Below are positions 9,425-18,688 of a stretch of 21,725 nt of DNA, one piece after another. The position numbers and the translations under genes are program-made. The notes under the pieces are model-generated. The model saw only the letters and a program-made list of their open reading frames with translations. It was not told the DNA's origin and did not search any database. The stretch lies in NCBI GenBank assembly GCA_010094045.1, contig ML986938.1, positions 1 through 21,725 of the forward strand, written 5' to 3'. Source of the stretch: Lojkania enalia (lineage: Eukaryota; Ascomycota; Dothideomycetes; Pleosporales). Numbering within the stretch: the first letter of the stretch is position 1; each line of letters begins with the position of its first letter.

Positions 9425-11120
9425 TTATACTTTCTTATATTCTATCGTACTATATAGTATAGTAGCCTATTCTTCTATATCTATAGCATTATTTTTACAC
9501 GTCCGCGAGTTATGCTTAGCCTTATTATACTACCTATAGCACCTTTAAGTCGGCTGGCCTCTATTAACACGCGCCTTCTTCCTACTCTTCTTTCTATTAG
9601 TACGAGTACTAAATTCTTTTAGAGTAGTTAATTAAGTACCTTCTTTAATTATTAGGTTACCTTTCTTCTATATATACTTTTTTTTATATAATTAATATTA
9701 TATAGTAGCCTTATTAGCTACTTAAAGCTTAGTAACCTAAGCACATAATAATATATTTTTATATATTATATACGCAGCACTCTTTATAAACTATTTAAAC
9801 GCTTCTACTATTAAAGTAGGTAAGCTATTTAGATACTTTTAAACTCTTAATTAAACGTACGTAGATTAAAACCTAAATTTAATAGAATTACTTAGTATTT
9901 TTAACTCCTAAGGGGTATTTTTAACTATAGAGGGTATTAGTATATATAGTTAAGCTTTAAGCTTTAATAGTACTATATTTAAGTTGAATAGAATTAGACT
10001 AGTACTTTAAAAACTATCTAGAATATTACTTTTCGTAATTACTACGTTAAAAGCTACTTTAAAGTAGGGTAAGAACTTAATTTTTATAATGTGGTTAATA
10101 TAACTATATATTAACTACTTAACTTAGCACTTATACACAGTCTTTAAAAGCGAGAAATAACCTATATCTAGTAGCTATAGTAGATATAATAAATATAGAA
10201 GTATACAGAAAGTAATAATATTCTTTTTCTTATAGAGCTGCCTAAATTTAAGTAAGTTGTAGCTCTTATAGCCGTCGAGAATTAGTAATTAATATATACT
10301 AATAGTACAATCTTTTATATATATGTTAAAGTACTTTAACTACTTAATACTAATATTATTTATTATCTAGCTGTTATCAGTAACCTATATAGCCTAGGTT
10401 AGTAGAATATTATCTTCTTTATACTATATAGAGAGGTAGTAAATACTTGTAAAGATAATAAAAGATAGTATTATCTATTCTATCGCGTTAATACCCTAGA
10501 TAATTATAGTCTACTCGCGATTATCTAGCTGGAGCTACTTTAGTTAATTCCGTCTCTTAGAGCTAGTAACTACTACTTCTATCGATATCACGCCTATTAT
10601 AAAACCTAATTTATTAAAGTTGTATATATGTTTATTAATAATACTATACTTAGCCTTTATATTCTATATAAGGTAGAACTAGCCTCTTATAACCTTAGGA
10701 TCCTTATATTTAGCTCTTAAATAGTTGTACTTTTAATTAAATTTAACCTTAAGCTTAAGTATATATTTAATAAAGTTTTCTATCCAGTCCTTTCTAACCT
10801 AGCTAGTAGAGTATATAGCTAGCAGTAAATTAGCTATATCTTAAATAGTAGTAAGCTATAGTAGAAATCCTCTTATATCTAGATCTAGTATATACTAAAT
10901 AATTACCTACTCCTTAATCTTACTAAGCTTTATTAAATTAGGCCGGTAATTGTATTATAGAGCTATTCCTTACCTTTATATACTAAGTATACTTTAAGAG
11001 ATATTATAGATTAATATAATGTGATATATAGTTAGTATTATATCTTATTAAAAAGCTTAGAGTATAAGCTATATTCTAGCTTCTTTTTAAATTAATTCTA
11101 TAGTTGTTAGTTATAATATA
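9425..11120 (-). pseudogene. RIP-degraded pogo-type transposase (family 2)
   Basis: Minus-strand frame; the end is a probable TAA at 9425-9427 and the start is approximate, set by analogy with family 1. The core reads IYNFNKLGFIIGVIS (first Asp now Asn, 10613-10615), then LLILDGYKSY (second Asp kept, 10274-10276), then LQLLDIGYF (third Asp kept, 10166-10168), a DD35D spacing. A C-terminal CX2CX4HX4C knuckle lies at about 9497-9538: the first two Cys are Tyr, but His and the last Cys survive. Three of the four core and knuckle changes follow TpG to TpA. Stops at former Gln and Trp codons make it inactive, though it is the least damaged transposase core in the window. Confidence 0.88.
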
Positions 11121-11209
11121 ATACTATAAAGTATAATTATCGCGATTTTAGTAGAGTTTTAGTATTATAATTAGCTTACTTAGGTGATTAGCTCGCTTAT
11201 ATAGTATAT

Positions 11210-11328
11210 TAACCTTCTCTTTAAATTTTATTAGTTTCTTTAAGTTAGGCTTATAATTATACTATAAGTAGATTCTAGTATATTATTAATATACGGTTGC
11301 TTAAATTATATTAAATATTAAAATAGTA
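11210..11328 (-). mobile_element. Continuation of the family-2-like host element, cut short by a family-1 copy
   Basis: Resumes the element of 7970-9337 after the nested copy. It aligns loosely with 10905-11010 of the family-2 copy, i.e. its 5' coding end. A further ~200 bp including the 5' TIR would be expected but are absent: at 11327-11328 (TA) a family-1 element begins, and beyond that element the sequence belongs to a different family (13134 onward). Confidence 0.65.
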
Positions 11329-13133
11329 ACGTATTCTACTATTAAAGTAGCTAAACTATTAAAGCGGCTACTTTTTCTTAGCGCAACGAATACTATATAT
11401 AAAAAGTTAATTTACTTAATACTAATAAGAGATCCTATATACAATATACTTTCATCTAATTTAGAATTTTCCCTACTATCCTTTTAGCACGTACGAGCGT
11501 TATATCTAGTCTTACTACAGTTACTATAGTAGCGTTAAGCTGGTTGAGCCCTTTCTTAAATATCAGCACTACGAATCTACTTAAAGGGCTAAGAGCTTAT
11601 AGATACTTCAGCAGCTATATATAAAGATCCCTTACTATATAATACTATACTACTATACTAAATATACTTTCTTTTATACGTTTTATATTTAGTTACTTCT
11701 TCTAATTATTTTTTAAGCTTAGAGTTACGAGTTTAAAGAAGTATATTCTAATATAGTATTAACTTAGTACCTTTTATAAACTGTAAGAATTTTTCTTATC
11801 CCTCTTTTAATAATCGTATAAAGAACTTTTATATAAGTATTAATTATAACCTAAATTTATATATATTACTTAGAGTTTTAAACTATTAGAAGTTTTCTTA
11901 TAAAAGTAGTTTTAGTAGGGTATATAGTCGTATATTAAGATAATCTAATATAATTTACGCGTTTAGAGAAATAATTTCTATTACCTTAAAAGCTTTTTAA
12001 TAGTTCTTATATGTAAATATATTTAAAAACGCGTCTTTAAATGCTAAAAAGAAGCCTTTTTTATTAATATAGTAGACGCGTTAGCACGCTAAGTCTTATA
12101 TATACTATAAGTACTTTAGCTTTAATAGTAAGAAGTAAACTATATTAAGAGGCTAAAGTATATACAATAAATAAGAAGGTATATAAAGTATTAGAATCTT
12201 TTATATAAAGTAGTAATCTTTAAATTTCTAGTTAAAGTAGCTTTTATAGCTGTCTAAAATAAGTAGCCTATATAACTCTATCTAACATATCTTTATATAC
12301 CTATTAAAGTACTTTAGCTACTTAAAACTAAGCGTATTATTTATCTAGCTATTCTTAGAAACTAAAATTTTCTAATTATATAGTATACCTACTTCTTTAT
12401 ACTATATAGAAATATAGATACGTTCTTTATAAATAATAAATAGTAGGGTTATATATATAATAGTATAGATAATTTAAATAACTATAACCTACTCGTAATT
12501 ATCTATCTTTAATAGTACTAATAATATCTATCTAAAAGCTTATCTTATTAAAGTTATAGATATTATTATTATATATACTATATTTTATAATTATATCTTA
12601 TACGAGCTTAAACTATATGTTAATAACCTCTAGATTCTCTTATTTTATTCTTTAGCAATCTTTTACTTAATTAAAAACTATTTTAAGCTTATTTATACGC
12701 GCTATAAATCGTTTAAACTAATTATTTTCTATAAATATTTTACTACGTACGCCTAATAGTTTATCTACTATATCTACTACCTTATATAGCCGGGGTATAA
12801 ATCCTCGCAAATTAAGGTTAAGAATATATTGTACGATTGTTTATTCTTCGGTTACTATAAGCTTCTAATAATTTAGTTGTATATGAGAGCGAAATGCGAT
12901 TCTATAAAGTTGAGTAGAGAGTTATTAATATTATATATTAAAAGCTATAGCAGCGCGTCGTATACTTTTAAATTGGCCTAATTTATACGCCTATAAAGTA
13001 AGCTCAATTCTACCTTCTTATTAAATTAATAGAAGGTTGTATTAAAGATTTATTATAGTTCGTACATAGTGTTTCTAATACTAAGAAAAAGTAGCCGCTT
13101 TAATAGTTTAGCTGTTTTAATAGTAGAATATAT
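11329..13133 (-). mobile_element. Family-1 transposon, both ends present, 44-bp internal deletion (1805 bp)
   Basis: Left end ACGTATTCTACTATTAAAG at 11329 and right end GTAGAATATAT at 13133, TA on both sides (11327-11328, 13134-13135). Compared with the 1849-bp copies, 44 bp are missing near 12505, where the sequence runs straight from AATTATCTA to CTTTAATAGTAC. Its left flank is family-2-like sequence and its right flank is family-3 sequence, which is odd for a simple insertion. Confidence 0.92.
11412..13056 (-). pseudogene. RIP-degraded, frameshifted Fot1-like transposase
   Basis: Former start ATA at 13054-13056 and stop TAA at 11412-11414, both on the complement and both at the positions fixed by the full-length copies. 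The 44-bp deletion near 12505 falls about 20 codons after the first catalytic position and shifts the frame. Catalytic positions one and three are Asn (plus strand reads CTTATTAAAGTT near 12544 and ACTATATTAAGAGGC near 12139), and the second Asp is preserved (GTCTAAAAT near 12253). The C-terminal knuckle near 11480-11530 is damaged in the same way, with a few TGC/CAC-type triplets surviving. Confidence 0.88.
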
Positions 13134-13684
13134 TATAGCTTTTATCTCTTTAATTAGCTTAAACTATACGCTAATAACCTTAAAATTCTTTTATTATATC
13201 TTCTAATAGTTTTTTACCTAATTAAACGCTATTTTAAGCTTATTTATATATATTATAAATCTCTTAGTCTAATTCTTATCTACTAGCTTTTTACTATACG
13301 TAGCTAATAGTTTATCTACTATATCTACTACCTTATATAGCTAGAGTATTAATCCTTATAAATCTAGGTTAAAGATATATTATATAATTATCTACTCTTT
13401 AATTATAGTTAACTTTTAGTAGTTTATATAGTAATTAGTATATATAAAGATTCTTTTATATTTCTATTAAAGAGTTAGTCGCGATATATTAAATATATTA
13501 GTAGTAGCTTATAAGCTTTAGAATTAGCTAACTTTATATACTTAAAGGGTAAGCTTAATTCAACCTTTTTACTAAATATTATCTCTTTATAGGTATTAGG
13601 GTATTATATATTATAGTTATTATATTTACTACTAAGAAATTTTAGCTTATTTTATAAGATAGTTTACTTAATAGTACTTTACGT
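13134..13684 (-). mobile_element. Family-3 pogo-like transposon, 5' end
   Basis: Minus-strand element end inserted in the Gypsy element. Its TIR (about 13628-13684, ending AGTACTTTACGT before TA 13685-13686) is the inverted counterpart of the terminus at 21096-21150. The interior is a diverged homologue of the family-1 5' region: the run around 13290-13350 (TAGTTTATCTACTATATCTA) is almost identical to 2167-2190. It covers the N-terminal DNA-binding part of a transposase. The rest should lie beyond the family-1 element on the left, but sequence there belongs to family 2. Confidence 0.82.
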
Positions 13685-14632
13685 TATAGATTTAATTATA
13701 GATATATAGTAGTCTATCTACTTATTTTAGTTCTTATTCTTAGAGTTCTTTAAGTATTCTATTTATTACTAATCTAATTTAAGTTATCTAGCTTACCTCT
13801 TTTATAATAGTTATTACCGCGAGTTATAGATAGTTATATACTATATTTCTATCTTATTATTTTTTTAGTAGTATAACTATAGTTCCTTTTTCTTATTTAT
13901 ATTCTAGTAGTCTATTTAATATATCTATTCTTTAATTTTACTTTCTACTAATATACATAATTTTAAAGTTAAATATAGCTAGTTTTTATAACTATCTAAC
14001 TTATCTAAAAGTAAGAATTTTTATAGTAAGAAAGGTAGTAAGATTCTTATAGTTGTATTAGACTTTAGTTTACTATTTTACTCCTTATAAGTATATATAC
14101 TATTATTTAAAATATACTATAATAGCTAAAAGGTCTTAGTTATATATATTATAATTTATTTCTACTAGAGTAAACTTTTATAATTAATATACTACTAGGT
14201 ATTATTTTCTATTATAAATTCATATAAGAATTCCGGCTATTCTTATTTCTAATATATTAGTTTCTATAAAAGCTTTCTTTTCTAGATTATAGAGTTTTAA
14301 TACTAGTTCTTACTAAAATTATTTTTTAACTTCTTAAAAGGCTTTTTCTTATTTACTTCTTTATATAAAAGTAATATTTCTATTAGATAACTAAGTTAAA
14401 GGTATAGTTATATTACTCTAGTTGTCTATAAAAGTTTAATAGAAGTTGTAAAATTCTATAAAAGATTAGATATTTTTAACTAACTTTAAAGTTAACTAGT
14501 TTCTAATTACTACTAATTTATTTAGATCTATTTATAGTTATTCTAGTTTAATAATAAATTCTAAGTAGTTTATTTATATAGTATAAATTTTATATTTTCT
14601 TACTTTAAAGTATAATTTTACTACTTATAATA
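13685..14632 (-). mobile_element. Ty3/Gypsy retrotransposon segment 1: RT end, RNase H, linker toward integrase
   Basis: Minus-strand translation gives, from 14560 down to about 14290, the end of reverse transcriptase and the connection (SFIEFYNFYQTFI, then EKAFQEVKKQF). RNase H follows (FIET at about 14259-14270, with the catalytic Asp of the TDAS motif now Asn at 14256-14258; RKYLVVYYLRKFT-like and IYNQDLLAII downstream) and then the KILTFRQVRQ-like segment to 13980. The stretch to 13687 is the weakly conserved linker before integrase. It is bounded by a family-3 end on the left and a family-1 copy on the right, with TA at 14631-14632. Confidence 0.87.
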
Positions 14633-16481
14633 ACGTATTCTACTATCGAAGCGGCCAAACTATCGAAGCGGCTACTTTTTCTTAGCATTATAAACACTAT
14701 GTACGAACTATAATAAATCTACAATACGACCTTCTATTAATTTAATAAGAAAGTAGAATTGAGCTTACCTTATAGGCGTATAAATTAGGCTAGTTTAAGA
14801 GCGTACGACGCGCTGCTATAGCTTTTAATATATAATATTAACGACTCTCTACTCGACTTTATAGAATTATGTTTCGCCCTCGTATATAACCAAATTACTA
14901 GAAGCTTATAGTAACCGAAAAATAAACAATCGTATAATATATTCTTAACTTTAATTTATAAGGATTTACGCCCCGTCTATATAAGGTAGTAGATATAGTA
15001 GATAAACTATTAGGCGTACGTAGTAGAATATCTATAGAAAAGAATTAGTCTAAACGATTTATAGCGCGTATAAATAAGTTTAAAACAGCCTTTAATCGAG
15101 TAAAGGATTATTAAAGAATAAAATAAGAGAATTTAGAGGTTATTAACGCGTAGTTTAAGCTCGTATAAGATATAATTGCAAAATATAGTATATATAATAA
15201 TAATATCTACAACTTTAATAAGACAGGCTTTTAGATAGGTATTATTAGTACTATAAAAGTTATTATAGATTTAGAATATTATATAAGGCCTACTCTTATA
15301 CAGCTAGGTAATTGTAAGTAAGTTATAGTTATCTAAAGCATCTTTACTACTATATATACGACCCTACTATTTATTATCTATAAAAGACGCGTCTATATTT
15401 TTATATAGTATAAAGAAGTAGATATACTATACAATTAGAAAATTTCAGTCTCTAAGAACGGCTGGATAAATAATATATTTAGTCTTAAGTAGCTAAAGTA
15501 CTTTAATAAGTATATAAAGATATGTTAGATAGAGTTATATAGGCTACTTATTTTAGACGGCTATAAAAGCTACCTTAACCAGAAATTTAAAGATTACTAC
15601 CTTATACAAAAAATCCTAACGCTTTATATACCTTCTTATTTATTATATATACTTTAGCTTCTTAATATAGTTTACTTCTTACTGTTAAAGCTAAAGTATT
15701 TATAGTATATATAAGACTTAGCGCGCTAACGCATCTACTATATTAATAAAAAAGGCTTTCTTCTAACCTTTAAGGACGCGTTTTTTAATATATTTACGTA
15801 CGAGAACTATTAAAAGGCCTTTAAAGTAATAGAAATTATTCCTCTAAACGCATAGGTTATATTAAATTACCTTAATATATAACTATATATCCTACTAGAA
15901 CTACTTCTATAAGAAGACTTCTAGTAGTCTAAAACTCTAAATAATATATATAAATTTGGGTTATAATTAATACTTATATAAAAGTCCTTTATACGATTAT
16001 TAAAAGAGGTATAAGAAGGATTCTTATAGTTTATAAAAGGTGCTAAATTAATGCTATATTAGAATACGCTTCTTTAAGCTTACAACTCTAAGCTTAAAAG
16101 ATAATTAGAAGAAGTAACTAAGTATAAAACATATAAAAGAAAGTATATTTAGTATAGTAGTATAGTTTTATATAGTAAGGGATCTTTATATATAGCTGCT
16201 GAAGTATCTATAAGTTCTCAGCCCTTTAAGAAGACTCGTAGTGCTGATACTTAAGAAAGGACTTAACTAGCTTAACGCTACTATAGTAACTATAGTAAGA
16301 CTAGATATAACGCTCGTACGTGCTAAAAGGATAGTAGGGAAAATTCTAAATTAGATGAAAGTATATTATACGTAGAATCTTTTATTAGTATTAAGTAAAT
16401 TAACTTTTTATGTATAGTATTTGTTATACTAAGAAAAAGTAGCTACTTCGATAGTTTAGCTGCTTCGATAGTAGAATATAT
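14633..16481 (+). mobile_element. Complete family-1 transposon, 1849 bp
   Basis: Same length and ends as the 142-1990 copy (constant offset 14491, no indels noticed). TIRs at 14633-14699 and 16415-16481, TA at 14631-14632 and 16482-16483. It splits the reverse transcriptase/connection part of the Gypsy element, which resumes in register at 16484. It retains several CpG clusters where the 142-1990 copy has TpA, for example AACGCGT at 15145-15151 against AATATAT at 654-660. Confidence 0.95.
14710..16398 (+). pseudogene. RIP-degraded Fot1-like transposase
   Basis: Start ATA (former ATG) at 14710-14712 or the next codon; TAA at 16396-16398. The N-terminal DNA-binding part is followed by NFNKTGF (first catalytic position Asn, 15217-15219), LILDGYKSY (second Asp kept, 15556-15558) and LLN (third, Asn, 15664-15666). 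The C-terminal knuckle is at about 16282-16323: the first three ligands are Tyr, but the last Cys codon TGC is intact, as is an adjacent Arg codon. The glycine after the first Asp position is retained here but lost at 142-1990, so the copies have been mutated independently. Multiple in-frame TAA/TAG stops. Confidence 0.92.
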
Positions 16482-16839
16482 TATATATAATACTTATTTA
16501 ATATATTTCTTATATTCTTACTTTATTTTTAAGTATATAAAAATATTATCTAAATATATTATATAGAATTATCTAAGGTATAGTTTTAGTACCTTATTAA
16601 TTTATTTTTAAAAGGTAGCTAATATATTAGTAAGTTTAAATAGTATAACTAGGTACTTAAAAAGTCTCTTTTTTATCTAGAATATTATTTTCTATTTATC
16701 TCTCTCTTTAATATAGATCTAATAGTATATATTCTAGATATCTAATTTTATAAAGATAGTAGCGTTTTTTAGTTAGTTTCTTCAGTTGCGGATAAATAGT
16801 AAGAGGTATTAATCTTATATTATAATATTATTAAGGGTA
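16482..16839 (-). mobile_element. Ty3/Gypsy segment 2: reverse transcriptase core
   Basis: Minus-strand translation gives IRNXRNXLKNATIFIKLDI near 16770, then RLFKYLVILFKLTNILATF near 16660-16610 (the fungal YLVMPFGLTNAPATFQ block) and FYIIYLDNIFIYLK near 16570-16530. The YLDD catalytic motif reads YLDN at 16545-16556, its second Asp mutated by TpG to TpA. It lies between two family-1 copies inserted in the same orientation 358 bp apart; removing them joins this piece in frame to the neighbouring segments. CTTCAGTTGCGG near 16781-16792 is a small pocket of unmutated CA and TG. Confidence 0.88.
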
Positions 16840-18688
16840 ATATATTCTACTATTAATGTAGCTAAACTATTAAAGCGGCCACTTTTTCTTAGTATTATAA
16901 ATACTACGTATGAACTATAATAAATCTACAACACAACCTTCTATTAATTTAGTAAGAAGATAGAATTGAGCTTACCTTATAAACTTATAAATTAGGCTAG
17001 TTTAAGAGCGTATAACGCGCTGCTATAGCTTTTAATATATAATATTAACAACTCTCTACTTAACTTTATAGAATTGCGTTTTACTCTTATTTACAACCAA
17101 ATTGCTAGAAGCTTATAGTAACCGAAGAATAAACAATCGTATAATATATTCTCGACCTTAATTTATAAGGATTTACGCCCCGGCTATATAAGGTAGTAGA
17201 TATAATAGATAAACTATTAGGCGTACGTAGTAAAATACCTATAGAAAAGAATTAGTTTATATAATTTATAGCGCGTATAAACGAGTTTAAAACAGCCTTT
17301 AATTAGGTAAAAGATTGCTAAAGAATAAAATAAGAGAATCTAGAGGTTATTAATATATAGTTTAAGCTTATACGGAATATAATTGCGAAATATAGTATAT
17401 ATAATAATAATATCTATAACTTTAATAAGATAGGTTTTTAGATAAGTATTATTAGTATTATAAAGGTTGTTATAGGTTTAGAATATTGTATAAGGCCTAC
17501 TTTTATACAGCTAAGCGATTATAAGTAGGTTATAGTTATCTAGAATATCTATACTACTATATACGCGACCCTACTATTTATTATCTATAAAGGACGCGTC
17601 TATATTTTTATATAGTATAAAGAAGTAGGTATATTATACGATTAGAAAATTTCAGTTTCTAAGAACAGCTGGATAAATAATATACTTAGTCTTAAGTAGC
17701 TAAAGTACTTTAATAAGTATATAAAATAATATTAGATAGAGTCGTATAGGCTACTTATTTTAGACGGCTATAAAAGCTACCTTAACTAGGAATTAAAAGA
17801 TTACTACCTTATATAAAAGATTCCAATACTTTATATACCTTCTTATTTATTATATATACTTCAGCTTCTTAATATAGTTTACTTCTTACTATTAAAGCTA
17901 AAGTATTTATAGTATATATAAGACTTAGCGCGCCGACGCGTCTACTATATTAATAAAGAAGGCTTCCTTCTAGCTTTTAAGAACGCGTTTTTTAATATAT
18001 TTATATATAAGAACTATTAAAAGGCCTTTAAAGTAATAGGAATTATTCCTTTAAACGCGTAGGTTAGATTAGATTACCTTAATATATAACTGCGTACCCT
18101 ACTAGAACTACTTCTATAAAAAGACTCTTAATAGTCTAAAACTCTAAGTAATATATATAAATTTGGGTTATAATTAATACTTATACGAAAGTCCTTTATA
18201 TAATTACTAAAAGAGGTATAAGAAGGATTCTTACAGCTTATAAAAGGTGCTAAATTAATACTATATTAGAATACGCTTCTTTAAGCTTATAATTCTAAAC
18301 TTAAAAAGTAATTAGAAGAAGTAACTAAACGTAAAATGCGTAAAAGAAAGTATATTTAGTATAGTAGTATAGTATTATATAGTAAGGGATCTTTATACGT
18401 AGCTGCTGAAGTATCTATAAACTCTTAGCCCTTTAAGAAGACTTATAGTACTGATACTTAAGAAAGAGCTTAACTAGCTTAATACTACTATAGTAACTGT
18501 AGTAAGACTGGATATAACGCTCGTACATACTAAAAGGATAGTAGAGAAAATTCTAAATTAGATAAAAGTATATTATATATAGGATCTCTTATTAGTATTA
18601 AGTAAATTAACTTTTTGTATATAGTATTCGTTGTGCTAAGAAAAAGTAACCGCTTTAATAGTTTAGCTGCTTCGATAGTAGAATACGT
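16840..18688 (+). mobile_element. Complete family-1 transposon, 1849 bp
   Basis: Offset 16698 from the 142-1990 copy with no indels noticed. TIRs 16840-16906 and 18622-18688, TA at 16838-16839 and 18689-18690. It is inserted in the RT of the Gypsy element just after the conserved DYRxLN-like block. Its left TIR reads ACTATTAATGTAGCTAA in the first 17-bp unit instead of the AAAGCGGC form, one of the few substitutions in that unit. Confidence 0.95.
16917..18605 (+). pseudogene. RIP-degraded Fot1-like transposase
   Basis: Former start ATA at 16917-16919 and TAA at 18603-18605. Near the N-terminus FTLIYNQIARSL is readable. The first catalytic position is Asn (17424-17426), the second Asp is kept (LILDGYKSY, 17763-17765) and the third is Asn (17871-17873). 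In the C-terminal knuckle (about 18489-18530) the second Cys (TGT) and a Gly (GGA) survive. Residual TpG sites such as these are more frequent than in the 142-1990 copy. Stops from former Gln and Trp codons occur throughout; inactive. Confidence 0.92.

Larger units (their letters stand above)
9338..11209 (-). mobile_element. Complete family-2 pogo-like DNA transposon, 1872 bp
   Basis: TIRs start ACGTACTATATAAG at 9338 and end CTTATATAGTATAT at 11209, with more than 70 bp of recognisable inverted similarity (through AAAATCGCGA near 9401-9410 and TCGCGATTTT near 11139-11148). TA flanks at 9336-9337 and 11210-11211. Each TIR holds two tandem 17-bp units (9348-9381 on the left, 11166-11199 on the right). 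The host sequence on both sides joins into one family-2-like element, so this is a self-family nesting. It keeps clearly more TG and CA than its host, notably at 9480-9600, and is probably the younger insertion. Confidence 0.9.
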
